Positions 27,259 through 36,337 are shown, counted from the stretch's first letter. The stretch: DNA of 54,278 nt from Pantoea ananatis LMG 2665 (GCF_000710035.2 NZ_JMJJ01000016.1:1-54278), one strand, 5' to 3'. Made by a program: numbers and translations. Notes: a model not told the origin generated them from the sequence alone.

Positions 27259-28860
27259 TTAACCTTCCTCGCAGCTCCTTAATAAAAACTCCCTTATACG
27301 CACGTACTCACCTGCTCTCCCGTCCCAGATTCGGGATGACTGAGAAACAAATTCTTGAGTCCCGTCTGAAAGCTCATTAAGAACGTCTTTGATTTCCTGC
27401 CGCAGCGGATAATCATCCGGAAGCAATGCAGACAGATGCATCCGGAAATCCATTTTCTGCGTCCGGGGAACGCCGTCAGCTTCGGAACACATGTCGATGA
27501 TCTCCGTGACCGTCATCTGCCGGATGCGGCACACGTCTGTCAGCACTTCTAAATCATCGATGGTCAGAAAGTAAATCCGTTCTTCCGGCACGGGCAAATG
27601 GTGCAGCTCCGCGCGGAGAACGTCAAATATGTCGGGTTTGATGTTGGCGGCAATGAACTGACCGCTGGAAATGAAATGATCCTGTTGTAAAACGATTATC
27701 AGCGAGTCTCGTCGGGAGGGGAGTCTGTTTTCAATTTCGTTGATAATGGCTGCACATTTTTCTCCTTTCTCTAACCCTTCTATCAGGTTTCCCTTGATCC
27801 TGTCGTGCAGCAGGTTCGCACTGGCCGATTCTCTCAGGATCCTGTGGGGAAGCACCGCTTTTGAATCAATGAAGATGTAAGCCTCTCCCTCACGGATAAG
27901 ATAATCCACGACTTTACCTGTGCGATCCGCACGTTTGTAACGTGATTTGAGAGTCTGCTCATTCTGCAGCTCGCTGAAAGTCTGAGACAGATGTTTCTCT
28001 AGGTAGCGCTCAACTGTTCCGCCAAACCTGTTGCCGTAATCACCTGTATGATTTTCCTTAAAGAGTTCGGGAACCAGTGAGCCAAGTCCGGCACCAAGCA
28101 GCTGTTTTGAGAAAACGATTGCCGAATCTTCAGACAGCAAGACGGGTCTGCGTATAAAAGGCGTACGCTCATAGTATTCTTCGGGAATCGGCGTGGGCCG
28201 TTTGTAGTAGGCAATGAAGGTTCCGATTTCGTCGGGCCTCAGCGAGACAAGCCTGAGAAACGCGTCCACTGCCTCAACGCCGTATTTCGGAACCATATAC
28301 AGGATGAGCTTACTGAGTGGAAAGCTTCCGGATTCGCGGCGGGTATCCCGATGAAAAACTGCCATCAGGAAATGGGCCATCCCGTAGTAGTCCTCCAGTC
28401 TGAGCCCTGTCAGGCTGAAAAATCGGTCACGATAGAACGGCGACGGGCTTCTGCAGTACCAGATGTACTGACGGGCCAGTGACGTCGCATAAGTCCGGAC
28501 ATTCGACTGATAGAAAGCCTGATTGACAATCATTCGTCGCATTTCGAGAAAAATACCCTCAGCCCGGTAGAGATCAGTTGCTTCATCCTGGAGCAGATAG
28601 ATTCGGTTGATGACCGCAACGAAGTCTCTCTCTGACATGACAGAGGCGCGCTCTTTTTCCGGTACAATGAATTTCCACTTCAGGGCCAGAAAACAACTCC
28701 AGGGATAGTTGAGTGCCACGCCATGAGCGGGATTTTTGTAAACCTGGAAGTGTTCAAACAGGCGCCTTAAAAACGATGCATGCGTATAGGTACTGAGTTT
28801 TTTTATGATGGCACTGGCAAGTTCCGGGTATTTGTTTCGTGTTCTGAGCAGAGGTAGCAT
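27259..28860 (-). CDS. Unknown 533-aa protein with a PD-(D/E)XK nuclease-like core
   Basis: The gene is intact, with AAGGA 8 bases before the ATG. The first 270 residues are helical and unrecognised. A nuclease-like core follows: E284 in GGTVERYLEKHL, D319 in GKVVDYLIREGEAY, and D332-x-K334 in IFIDSKAV, spaced as in the restriction-endonuclease fold. This suggests metal-dependent DNA or RNA cleavage. The C-terminal 180 residues have no recognised domain. It stands alone, convergent with the gene before it, and a 19-bp palindrome lies 38 bp upstream. A single-gene defence nuclease is a reasonable guess, not shown. Confidence 0.72.
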   Translation of the reverse strand: MLPLLRTRNKYPELASAIIKKLSTYTHASFLRRLFEHFQVYKNPAHGVALNYPWSCFLALKWKFIVPEKERASVMSERDFVAVINRIYLLQDEATDLYRAEGIFLEMRRMIVNQAFYQSNVRTYATSLARQYIWYCRSPSPFYRDRFFSLTGLRLEDYYGMAHFLMAVFHRDTRRESGSFPLSKLILYMVPKYGVEAVDAFLRLVSLRPDEIGTFIAYYKRPTPIPEEYYERTPFIRRPVLLSEDSAIVFSKQLLGAGLGSLVPELFKENHTGDYGNRFGGTVERYLEKHLSQTFSELQNEQTLKSRYKRADRTGKVVDYLIREGEAYIFIDSKAVLPHRILRESASANLLHDRIKGNLIEGLEKGEKCAAIINEIENRLPSRRDSLIIVLQQDHFISSGQFIAANIKPDIFDVLRAELHHLPVPEERIYFLTIDDLEVLTDVCRIRQMTVTEIIDMCSEADGVPRTQKMDFRMHLSALLPDDYPLRQEIKDVLNELSDGTQEFVSQSSRIWDGRAGEYVRIREFLLRSCEEG

Positions 28861-28897
28861 GTCTGGTCCTTAACATGGCGCTGAAATAAAAACGTGC

Positions 28898-28916
28898 TTA
28901 GTCTGTTACAGACTAA
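28898..28916. promoter_or_regulatory. 19-bp palindrome upstream of the nuclease-like gene
   Basis: TTAGTCTGT, T, ACAGACTAA is a perfect 9-1-9 inverted repeat 38 bp from the ATG at 28860, typical in size and place of a repressor operator. No regulator gene adjoins it. Confidence 0.55.
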
Positions 28917-29070
28917 ATGTTTTTGGAGCAGTAAGGATACTGTCTGTGATTTCGGCCACGGAAGGCACTTCATTACACCGTTCTCAGCTGAAGGTAAACC
29001 GAGCGAATGGTGAGCCGCTGATGATGGCCGCGAGCCTTTCATTTTACTAAAACCGGAGGGCTCTCTCAGG

Positions 29071-29763
29071 ATGATATGGTTTAGAAAAAAACAGACACGC
29101 TGTGAGCCGGGTGAGCCGGTTGACAGCGTTACAGCCCCGGTAAATGAAGCCGGTCTTAATCGGGACAAAGCCCGGTTCGACCATGTGCTTTCGTTCGCGG
29201 CGTCTCTGCCCCCGGCGGCATGCCACACTCTCCTGCGGGCCCTTGTCAGGCCCCTGCAGGCTGATTATCTGCTGGCGGTAGCCGCAGAGGGGCAGGATGC
29301 GCGGCCCGAGCTCAATGAAAGACAGTTCTTTTTTCAGGGGATCTTTGATTACATCAGTTTTGAACAGCTCAGCCAGCAGAAGATAGCGCCTGATGATTAC
29401 CCGCTGTCGCTGGCGTCTGACATGGTTCTGCCATGGCCGTGGAGTATGAACAGTTACAGTAACAGCCTCAGTATCGGAGCCTGGCAGGGAAAACCCTGGA
29501 AGTTCGATCCTTCAAACCAGGTGGTTGAACTGTGGCTTCCATGGCGTATTGGTTTTGTGAAGGGCGGCAATCACTCGCTGGCGGCCGGCATTCTGGCGGG
29601 CGAAGGGACCCTGATGCCTGATAAAGTTTATGATCTACAGGCGCTGCTGGCATGCGTTTCAACCGATGGTCTCTGGTGGTATGACAATGACGGGCCGGTT
29701 GAAACAGTCCGGGACTGGCGTACGGCGGCATTTTATGAGATAGGAAGGCTGATTAACCTCTGA
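29071..29763 (+). CDS. Hypothetical protein, DUF6710-like
   Basis: The 230-aa product has a disordered first 30 residues, then a globular part with VLPWPWSMNSYSNSLSIGAW, LWLPWRIGFVKGGNHSLAAGI and VYDLQALLACVSTDG. The GGNHS-x-AxGI core reminds me of the DUF6710 family, of unknown function; that assignment is from memory and unverified. GGAGG lies 11 bases upstream of the ATG. It ends 4 bp before the convergent membrane-protein gene. Confidence 0.65.
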   Translation: MIWFRKKQTRCEPGEPVDSVTAPVNEAGLNRDKARFDHVLSFAASLPPAACHTLLRALVRPLQADYLLAVAAEGQDARPELNERQFFFQGIFDYISFEQLSQQKIAPDDYPLSLASDMVLPWPWSMNSYSNSLSIGAWQGKPWKFDPSNQVVELWLPWRIGFVKGGNHSLAAGILAGEGTLMPDKVYDLQALLACVSTDGLWWYDNDGPVETVRDWRTAAFYEIGRLINL

Positions 29764-29766
29764 ATG

Positions 29767-30399
29767 CTATTTTTTAGTCTCAGAGGCGTTATACGCGTTG
29801 ATATACATCTCCATTTCCTTCGTAGGCCACGGTCCCATTGGCACAGTCATGGCCAGCCATGGCAGATATAATGCTCCTGTAAAAAATGCCATGATAAACC
29901 CAGCCGTGACAGGATCGTATTTCTGTGCGGCAAGATAAAATAAAAATCCGGTATAACAGGTACTTACCGGCAGGTTGAGGAATATAAAGAAGCGCCAGGC
30001 CAGTCTGTACCACCTCTGTGCAAAAACAATTCGCCCATTTTTTTCCGACAAATAGGTCCGCCAGCGGATAAAGTAGCGGGACGGGAGGTTATGGCGCAGG
30101 CAGAGGCGTGTCAGCGCTTTCTGAAGGCGTGGATCCGAGAAGCCGGTCAGCTTTCTGCGCGACAGCTGGTTAAGTTCAGCGCGCGCCAGATTGCGGGTTT
30201 CCCGCGAAAGATAAGGCTGAGTGAGCATTTTTTCAAGATGCTGGCGTCTTCTGTTGAAAATTGCCCTGAACAGCCCGGCAGGTTCGGTCCGGCTCAGCCA
30301 GCCAAAAATCATATTCACCGCGTGATACGTGACGAAAGCAATCACCACCGGCCAGCCGTGGCTGAGAAACAGCTCAGTAAAATCCTTAGCCTCTGTCAC
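29767..30399 (-). CDS. Hypothetical inner-membrane protein
   Basis: The 210-aa product starts at a GTG preceded by GAAGGG. It has hydrophobic segments near 14-34 (WPVVIAFVTYHAVNMIFGWL), about 135-155 (FFIFLNLPVSTCYTGFLFYLA) and about 163-190. A basic, probably cytoplasmic region lies between (RRRQHLEKMLTQPYLSRETR ...). No family is recognised. Intact. Confidence 0.65.
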   Translation of the reverse strand: MTEAKDFTELFLSHGWPVVIAFVTYHAVNMIFGWLSRTEPAGLFRAIFNRRRQHLEKMLTQPYLSRETRNLARAELNQLSRRKLTGFSDPRLQKALTRLCLRHNLPSRYFIRWRTYLSEKNGRIVFAQRWYRLAWRFFIFLNLPVSTCYTGFLFYLAAQKYDPVTAGFIMAFFTGALYLPWLAMTVPMGPWPTKEMEMYINAYNASETKK

Positions 30400-30427
30400 T
30401 GACCCTTCTCCCTGTAATCATCCTGGC

Positions 30428-30880
30428 TCAGGTCATCGCCGCACGATGGCCGCTTACGTACCTTCCCCGCTGAACGATACCGGAAGCGTTGCCGCCACGT
30501 CCAGCGCAAACACCCGAATGTAAACGTTTATCGAGCGTGCATTCCTTGTGACCGTCCAGCGTCTGAATAACTTTCGCTGGCTGATGTTTACAGAGCTTAT
30601 ACATGATACAGGAGGGGCGGAAGGAGTGAGGCGTCACCGGCATGGAAAAATGCTCCCGTCATCGTTCGTCCCGGCCAATTTCTCCCAGTTACGCAGGGGC
30701 TGATCGGGATGCATCACTGACGCATGATAAAAAACAGGTTCTCTGAGGGCATGACGCCCTTTCAGGAGGGGGGATTTTTCCCTTACGGGTTTTTCGCTTT
30801 CAGCCAAAACGTCTCTCATCCGCCCCCCTTTCGCAAAATGACAGTAAAATGAATACAGCATGACCACGACCAGAGGCGGA
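30428..30880 (-). pseudogene. ResD-like tyrosine recombinase, degenerate
   Basis: Minus-strand frames resemble the C-terminal half of the recombinase at 32187: [18 protein letters not shown] (compare [19 protein letters not shown]), then [17 protein letters not shown] (compare [17 protein letters not shown]) and [11 protein letters not shown]. The catalytic HxxRH has become SFRPS, and frameshifts break the segment. It is a diverged duplicate of the remnant 1.7 kb downstream. Confidence 0.75.
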
Positions 30881-30887
30881 CATAACA

Positions 30888-31520
30888 ATGGGCCTACCCA
30901 ACCTGACGGGTGCTGTCATTTCAGTTATCACACGAACAGCACAATACCTGTTTAACCGTAAAAGCCGGCAACGGCGGGCGGGGGAAGCCGCGTCACATCT
31001 GGTCAGCGTGCTCGATAAATTTGTTGTGGGTTACGATGCGGTTGCCAGAGATAACGGTTACGATCCTTTTACCGATCCTGCATACCACGATTACCGTAAG
31101 CGGAAGCCCCGGAGTGAAGAGGCCCGTTTAAACGTGCCTGATATTCCCGGCAGGGAGTTATTGCCACTCAGCATCAGTGACAGGGTACGCGCTCTGGAAA
31201 GCCTGCAAAATGACACGTCTGACGCGCTGCGTGAAGCCTTTGAAGAGGATGACGGCTCGGACGATAAGTTTTACGCCACGCGGCAAAAGATTTTTTCTTT
31301 TCTGGGATTTCGGGCCGTGGAACTCTCACGGGAACTCCGTGCAGCTTACCGTTTATCGCCACCCTCCCCGGCACACCGGGAAAGGGAAACACGCATTGAG
31401 GAAACCGTCAGGTACCATGACGGGTTCAGCATAAGAATACGCCGAATAGAACGGCGTATTGCCCGGGAGGCCAGGATGGCTGCCGGTAACATCACTCAGG
31501 ATAAAAAACATGGAAATTAA
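30888..31520 (+). CDS. Hypothetical protein, first gene of a coupled pair
   Basis: The 210-aa product is not recognised. It is charged and mostly helical, with a basic N-terminus (FNRKSRQRRAGEAASH) and Arg-rich C-terminus (IRIRRIERRIAREAR). There is no signal peptide. It overlaps the next gene by 11 bp, so they are probably translated together. Confidence 0.65.
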   Translation: MGLPNLTGAVISVITRTAQYLFNRKSRQRRAGEAASHLVSVLDKFVVGYDAVARDNGYDPFTDPAYHDYRKRKPRSEEARLNVPDIPGRELLPLSISDRVRALESLQNDTSDALREAFEEDDGSDDKFYATRQKIFSFLGFRAVELSRELRAAYRLSPPSPAHRERETRIEETVRYHDGFSIRIRRIERRIAREARMAAGNITQDKKHGN

Positions 31521-32190
31521 AGATCTGCTCACGCCGGCCATCACCGTTTTAGGCGTGTTTCTGACGGCGCGTTTTGCCCTGCGTAACGAGCACAGAAAGA
31601 AAGCGCTCGAAATTGAAACGACCCAGCTGGAAAGCCTTTCTGCCCTGGTGCTCAGGTCTCTTGATAACTTTGCTCAGTACACTGCTGCACTTGCGGTTCT
31701 TGTCGATGCAAAGCGAACGATAATGACGGAGCAACGTCATCCGGGCAGCCGTGACAGCGCAGTCATCCCTGTCGCGGAACTGCAGAAATGGATAGATCAG
31801 TTAGATGCCGATCCTGTATGGGGACTTAACCGGAGTGACCTGCAGAAGGCCTCCCACGGTCTGAGGTTTCACCGGGAAGCGGACTGGGCACGCTGGCAGC
31901 AAACCGTTCCGCAGCTGCAGCGCGAAATAAACGCGTTTTTCATGATTACGACGCCGGGTGAGGAAAACATAGAACGCAGGAACGGCGTGCGGACAGCTGC
32001 AGAGGCGGGCGCATTTGCGGAGGCGATGCGAACCCGCGTCAGGGAGCTGCAGAGCCTGCAGGAAACCCTTTTAACCTCCATGAAAAACGATTTCAGTCAG
32101 CTGCTCAGGCCGGAGCAGACCGCGACGTTCTGCTCGCTAATGAAAGGCTTAGGGCGCCGGATGCGCCGCTTCTTTGCCTGTCGCTTTTAA
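31510..32190 (+). CDS. Hypothetical membrane-anchored protein, second gene of a coupled pair
   Basis: The 226-aa product from the ATG overlapping the upstream stop codon starts [25 protein letters not shown], one N-terminal transmembrane helix, followed by a long helical cytoplasmic domain ([18 protein letters not shown] ... [16 protein letters not shown]), probably coiled-coil. No family is recognised. A further in-frame start at 31459 lies inside the upstream gene. It may pair with that protein at the membrane. Confidence 0.65.
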   Translation: MEIKDLLTPAITVLGVFLTARFALRNEHRKKALEIETTQLESLSALVLRSLDNFAQYTAALAVLVDAKRTIMTEQRHPGSRDSAVIPVAELQKWIDQLDADPVWGLNRSDLQKASHGLRFHREADWARWQQTVPQLQREINAFFMITTPGEENIERRNGVRTAAEAGAFAEAMRTRVRELQSLQETLLTSMKNDFSQLLRPEQTATFCSLMKGLGRRMRRFFACRF

Positions 32191-32590
32191 CCCGGCGGCA
32201 GCGATCGCAGCACCGCGGCCGCTTCCGCGCCCTCCCCGCTGAACGAGACCGAAAGCGTTGCCGCCACGTCCAGCGCAAACACCCGCGTGTACACCTCCAT
32301 CGAGCGCGCATCCTTGTGACCGGCCAGCGCCTGAATCACTTTCGGCGGCTGCCGGTGATAGAGCATGTGCATGATATAGGAGTGGCGGAAGGTGTGCGGC
32401 GTCACCGGAATGGAAAAGTACACCCCGTCATGGTTCGCCCGCTTCACGGCGGCCTTCAGCCAGTTCCGCATGGTCTCGTCGGTGACGGACCAGAGGGGCT
32501 CACGACGCCTGGGGCGTTCCGTGGCGAACCAGCTGCGGACCTGGTGCACATAGCCGGCGTCCGTCAGTGGCACCAGCCGCACCGCGTCTT
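32187..32590 (-). pseudogene. Tyrosine recombinase, C-terminal part (ResD-like), 5'-truncated
   Basis: The 131 residues hold the catalytic C-terminus: [16 protein letters not shown] (HxxR), [16 protein letters not shown] (H/W box and Tyr nucleophile region). The N-terminal domain and first catalytic Arg are missing; at about 32590 the sequence switches to a DUF1173 fragment. ResD-type proteins resolve multimers of F-like plasmids. Here it is inactive, while the Cre-like gene is intact. Confidence 0.8.
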
Positions 32591-32611
32591 TCGTATGAAG
32601 GAATGGTCGAA

Positions 32612-32872
32612 GACCGGCTCTGACAGGAAAAACGTGCCTTCATCAAGCCGCTGCGCTACGACGGCGAGGAAGACGTATTCCCGGACTTCGTGCTGAAGGA
32701 CGTTCCCGGCATCGATGCGCTGCCGGTTGAGGTCTTCGGAATGAACACACCAAAGTACCTGCAGCGCAAACAGGAAAAAACCGCCTATTATGACAGGGAA
32801 TACGGTCCGGGGCGGTGGTGGGTCTGGAACGCTGCAGACCGGTCAGACATGCCGGCATTTCCTCCAGTATGA
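32612..32872 (+). pseudogene. C-terminal fragment of a second DUF1173 gene
   Basis: The frame reads [21 protein letters not shown] ... GMNTPKYLQRKQEKTAYYD ... AADRSDMPAFPPV, nearly the same as the end of the gene at 26340. It lacks everything upstream and contains an in-frame TGA after VEDRL. It is joined directly to the recombinase remnant, marking a recombination junction. Confidence 0.8.
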
Positions 32873-32916
32873 ATCTGGTGTTGTATAGCTGAAGGAAGTC
32901 TCGGTTGAATTACTGA

Positions 32917-32946
32917 ACCTGACAGTCATGTCCCTGACTGTCAGGT
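32917..32946. repeat. Stem-loop with 12-bp perfect arms
   Basis: ACCTGACAGTCA and its complement flank TGTCCC. There is no U tract on either strand. It could be a factor-dependent or degenerate terminator after the DUF1173 fragment. Confidence 0.5.
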
Positions 32947-33101
32947 TGTCAGGTCAGAACGTGGCGGGTATTGTTTAAGATGCGCGAACATTTTCACTGA
33001 AGCTGAACTTTCGGGAGCAGGCAGTGGACATGACTGAAGAACTCAATGACACATAATTCTACGCCGGTAGGCCAAATCTGACCGCAGGTGAGCTCTTTTT
33101 C

Positions 33102-33472
33102 ATGATTTTCTGCGAGGAAGTCGCCGGACAGCTGGACGTTGATGACTTCGGCGCGATCGTGGCCATCCTTTCCGGGCGAAATGTCCTGACTACCCGTGCC
33201 AAACCGCGCGATGCGGAAAAGGGCACATCCTACTCTTCACGTGCTGCGCGCAGAGTATTCGGGACCGCCAAATTCCCCTTCAGCATGCAGCTTCCCACTG
33301 CCGTAGGGGGATATCCCCCAGGACGGCGCGTATACGATGGACGCACAAGCTCAGCACTTTTATCGGGCGTGCGATCCCTGTGGTGGGCTGGGTGATTCTG
33401 GCCAGAGATGTTGCCGATATCAGCTTTCACACGGTCAACCGGTACAACACAATCGCCCGCGTGGAGGATTAG
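33102..33472 (+). pseudogene. Hypothetical protein partnered with DUF1493, frameshifted
   Basis: The first frame gives EVAGQLDVDDFGAIVAILSG, LPTAVGGYPPGRR; the second continues from about 33341 as GRAIPVVGWVILARDVADISF and ends at TAG 33470-33472. A single frameshift near 33345 separates them. I recall a family of small membrane-associated proteins encoded just before DUF1493 genes with this ending, but its function is unknown. Confidence 0.6.
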
Positions 33473-33474
33473 TC

Positions 33475-33768
33475 ATGGTAGTTGAGACGCAGGCGCGCGT
33501 AATGGCGCTCATTGAGCCGTGGAACGGTCGTGCCCTGCTGACGTTTCGGAAAAAAACGCTTACGCCTGAAACGTCGCTCAACCTGGACATGAAGCTGGAC
33601 CCGGAAGATGCGGCCGAATGCCTGCAGAGCGTCTTCGAAGCGTTTGGGATGGATTCCGATCAGGTGATGTTCAGCCGCTATTATCCCAGAAACCCGCGCG
33701 AGGCCGTCACTCTTACGATAGAAATGCTCATTGAATCCGCCCGTGCAGGTCGGTGGTGCTTCGAATAA
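33475..33768 (+). CDS. DUF1493 family protein
   Basis: The 97-aa product from the ATG with GGAGG upstream contains ETSLNLDMKLDPEDAAECLQ and FSRYYPRNPREAVTLTIEMLI, typical of DUF1493, a small family sometimes noted as acyl-carrier-like in fold. The function is unknown. It starts 2 bp after the stop of the broken upstream partner, so they formed an operon. Intact. Confidence 0.7.
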   Translation: MVVETQARVMALIEPWNGRALLTFRKKTLTPETSLNLDMKLDPEDAAECLQSVFEAFGMDSDQVMFSRYYPRNPREAVTLTIEMLIESARAGRWCFE

Positions 33769-33801
33769 TCAGGCCCGTTTGGGTACGGGCCATGCAGCAG
33801 G

Positions 33802-33881
33802 AGTGTTTGACCAGCTCCCGCTCGTATCAGCAGCGTGGTCTTGCCCGAGCCGGCAACGGCAAATATCACTCTCTTATCCAT
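33802..33881 (-). pseudogene. N-terminal fragment of a UvrD-like helicase or P-loop ATPase
   Basis: The minus-strand start reads MDKRVIFAVAGSGKTTLLIR, the Walker A region (AGSGKTT) of superfamily 1 helicases. After about 25 residues the sequence becomes unrelated, so the gene was truncated by rearrangement with the DUF1493 side. Confidence 0.6.
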
Positions 33882-33976
33882 GTATGAGACCGAAAATGGT
33901 TTTTACCAGGAAGTTATGTCATTGTGAAAGACGCCTTTAACTTATGAAGCTGATGTAATGACTCTCAGTGGCGCAT

Positions 33977-34028
33977 CATCAGGTCTTTAAACCGTTAAGG
34001 TAAAAATGGGGGGATTTCAGCCTGAAAT
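33977..34028. other. parS: Candidate parS centromere with IHF-like site
   Basis: ATTTCAG, C, CTGAAAT (34014-34028) is a perfect 15-bp palindrome, comparable with the ATTTCA...TGAAAT ParB box A of P1 parS. It lies directly downstream of parB, as in P1. CATCAGGTCTTTA at 33977-33989 matches the IHF consensus at 12 of 13 positions, and a GTGAAA half-box lies near 33923, recalling the P1 left arm-IHF-right arm layout. Box B hexamers of the P1 type are not evident. Confidence 0.6.
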
Positions 34029-34141
34029 TAACTTGGTTTTTTTCACAAAAACAGTAAGTTATAGGATTTTTGATTGGGTTTTTTTAAATTTGGGACCGTA
34101 TTTATTACCAATACGATCCTCAACCTGTGGCTCTTTCCAAA

Positions 34142-35113
34142 TTATTTTTTCAGCATTTTTTCAATAACCGACTTTATCGCGTCATCCATTTCAGCCTGCC
34201 AGGCGGCGGGTAACCTTGAAAATTCATATGTAATTAGTCGTTTTTCTGCGTCAGTTTTCTTACGGGCAAACTGTTTTTTGTCACTGAACTCAGCAATCTT
34301 TTCTGTCTGGATTTTTTTTGCGGCGCGTGCATTCTTAGGCTCAGCGCATACTGAACGAAAATGATTAATGATCTTGGTTTTAACCGTAACGTCATCATGT
34401 TCAGCTAACAGGTCTTTCCCTATGCGTTCACGCACGCAAGATACAAGTTCTTCTACACTGACTTGTCTGCTCGTGGCTTTTTCGGCGATATCAAGTAAGG
34501 TCTTGTAATCGTTGATTGACAGTTCGCTGGCAGAAGGAAATACGGCAATCATTTCATCAGGCACTGAAGCTGCCTGAAACGCACGCGTAACTTTTGCTGG
34601 AGAGAGTCCTTCCGCAGCAGCGATGTCAGACTGATTCATATGTTCCGGATACATCAACTTCAGCCGGTTGCCGAGTTCGCGCAGCGTATGCTCTCTGGCA
34701 GTCTGAATGTCAATCGCTAACTGACGGGCATCAGAAAGCGAGAGTTCGTCTTTTGTAACCAGAATTTCAAAAGGCATGCCGCTGTATAGACATGCGGCAC
34801 GGCGGCGTGAACCGTCCAGCACCTCAATGCGGCCTTTAATTTCGCGGCCAATTGCAGGGAAAAACTGTTGAAGTTTTATGGTGCGGATAATATCACTGAC
34901 TGAGTGTTCTGTTAAAAAAGTCTGATCTCGGCCATTCACGCCGTTATTAACATATGTCTGAGTTTCAATATTATCATGAAGGATCTTCGTAAGTGTAAAT
35001 CGCGCTTCTGCCCCGGATTTGAGTGTGAAGATTCGAACACTTTCCGTCTCACTCAGCATTTTGCTGAAGCTCGAATTACCCAGTGTGCGGCCCATTTTTT
35101 TCAATTCTTTCAT
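34142..35113 (-). CDS. parB: Plasmid partition protein ParB, P1 type
   Basis: The 323-aa product is collinear with P1 ParB (333 aa): GRDQTFLTEHSVSDIIRTIKL, QQFFPAIGREIKGRIEVLDG with SRRRA, DIAAAEGLSPAKVTRAFQAA (helix-turn-helix), SINDYKTLLDIAE, and a C-terminal dimer domain (FARKKTDAEKRLITYEFSRLP). It binds parS and activates ParA. The ATG overlaps the parA stop (TGATG), so the genes are coupled. Intact. Confidence 0.94.
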   Translation of the reverse strand: MKELKKMGRTLGNSSFSKMLSETESVRIFTLKSGAEARFTLTKILHDNIETQTYVNNGVNGRDQTFLTEHSVSDIIRTIKLQQFFPAIGREIKGRIEVLDGSRRRAACLYSGMPFEILVTKDELSLSDARQLAIDIQTAREHTLRELGNRLKLMYPEHMNQSDIAAAEGLSPAKVTRAFQAASVPDEMIAVFPSASELSINDYKTLLDIAEKATSRQVSVEELVSCVRERIGKDLLAEHDDVTVKTKIINHFRSVCAEPKNARAAKKIQTEKIAEFSDKKQFARKKTDAEKRLITYEFSRLPAAWQAEMDDAIKSVIEKMLKK

Positions 35114-36321
35114 CAGTTAATCCCTCTTACGAACTCAATGCGCTTAAACACAGCCTGGGTAAAGCGTTCAGCCTCTCTTTTGGCATTTTTCAGTGCTTCA
35201 GTACTGCCCGGATATGACTGTGGATCAGCGCTTACGATTGTGTCGAATGTTTCCCCGCATCGTTCAAAACCATCGAGTCGCGGTAACGTGGCATCAAGGA
35301 TGTAAGACGTAAAAACATCACGAGCCAGACCATGGGTCATTTCATGATCCCGTTTCGACGTCATTTTGGACATAAACCCGATATTTCCTTTAATACGCGG
35401 CGTAATGCCTTCCTCTTCCAGTTGTTCAAGCATGTCTGGTAAGCGCGTCAGATATTTAAGAGTTGAGTGAAAATCAACCTGAGCAGGAGGAGTTGGCGTG
35501 AGAAGTAAATCGCTTGCGGCTATCGCGTTTAGCATGAAAGCATCAAGGTGCGGACCCGTATCTATAAAGATGAAATCATAGTCATCACCTATACGGTCAA
35601 TAATATTTCGGCGAAGCACTTCAGAGGCCAATACGCCGGGTAAATTTTCATGAACAAGGCGGTCCCACTGGCTGGCAACAAAACCATCATCAATAGATGC
35701 AGGGATAATATCAACGCCGGGAATAATGGTGGGTTTGATGATTTCCTGACGAAGTTGACTGGCATCCAAATCATTCAGCATAGCCTGGGCAGCAGTTTCG
35801 ACAATAGACCCAATGCTGTTAGCCTGGTTAAGGAACATCGTGCTGGACGCCTGAGGATCAAGATCAATGACAAGATTGCGGAGGTCGTACTGCAGTAAGT
35901 CAGGATGAACACGTAAACCATGCGCGAGAGTTACGGTACTTACCGTTTTTGAGACGCCACCCTTGAGATTGACCACGAAAATGACAAAAGGGCCTTCCCC
36001 TTTATGGATGTCGCGGTATTTAGGCACATTCCTGTGTGCATAGATGTCGATAACATCCTGAACTGTCAACGCATAGTGCTTGGTGTTACCAGCATCTTTC
36101 TTACCAAATACGTGACCTTCTGACTCCATCTCTCCTATAGCTTGTTCAACAGCACGGCGACTGAGCTTAGGCAAATTGGCAACAGAGTTACGCGTATAGG
36201 TCTGATAGAACTGATCAAGACCAAACTCCTGCCTTTTATCAATAATATCATCGCTCATGCTGCGTAACATGGCGTTAGCCCTGCGCGCGGTTTCATCTAC
36301 TCCACCATAATTACTTTTCAT
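35113..36321 (-). CDS. parA: Plasmid partition ATPase ParA, P1 type (Ia)
   Basis: The 402-aa product has an N-terminal DNA-binding region (about 1-110) then a deviant Walker A (NLKGGVSKTVSTVTLAHGLR), VIDLDPQASSTMFLN, FIFIDTGPHLDAF and DATLPRLDGFERCGETFDT, all matched in P1 ParA. It moves plasmid-ParB complexes over the nucleoid and, as ADP form, represses its own operon. The second ATG of an ATGATG pair is chosen for spacing from GGAG; in-frame starts up to 36378 lie in the promoter region. Intact. Confidence 0.95.
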   Translation of the reverse strand: MKSNYGGVDETARRANAMLRSMSDDIIDKRQEFGLDQFYQTYTRNSVANLPKLSRRAVEQAIGEMESEGHVFGKKDAGNTKHYALTVQDVIDIYAHRNVPKYRDIHKGEGPFVIFVVNLKGGVSKTVSTVTLAHGLRVHPDLLQYDLRNLVIDLDPQASSTMFLNQANSIGSIVETAAQAMLNDLDASQLRQEIIKPTIIPGVDIIPASIDDGFVASQWDRLVHENLPGVLASEVLRRNIIDRIGDDYDFIFIDTGPHLDAFMLNAIAASDLLLTPTPPAQVDFHSTLKYLTRLPDMLEQLEEEGITPRIKGNIGFMSKMTSKRDHEMTHGLARDVFTSYILDATLPRLDGFERCGETFDTIVSADPQSYPGSTEALKNAKREAERFTQAVFKRIEFVRGIN

Positions 36322-36337
36322 CATCCGCTCCGTTGAC

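Noticed and set aside
32917..32946. Intrinsic terminator
   Set aside because: The stem is good but there is no U tract on either strand, so it is listed only as a stem-loop.
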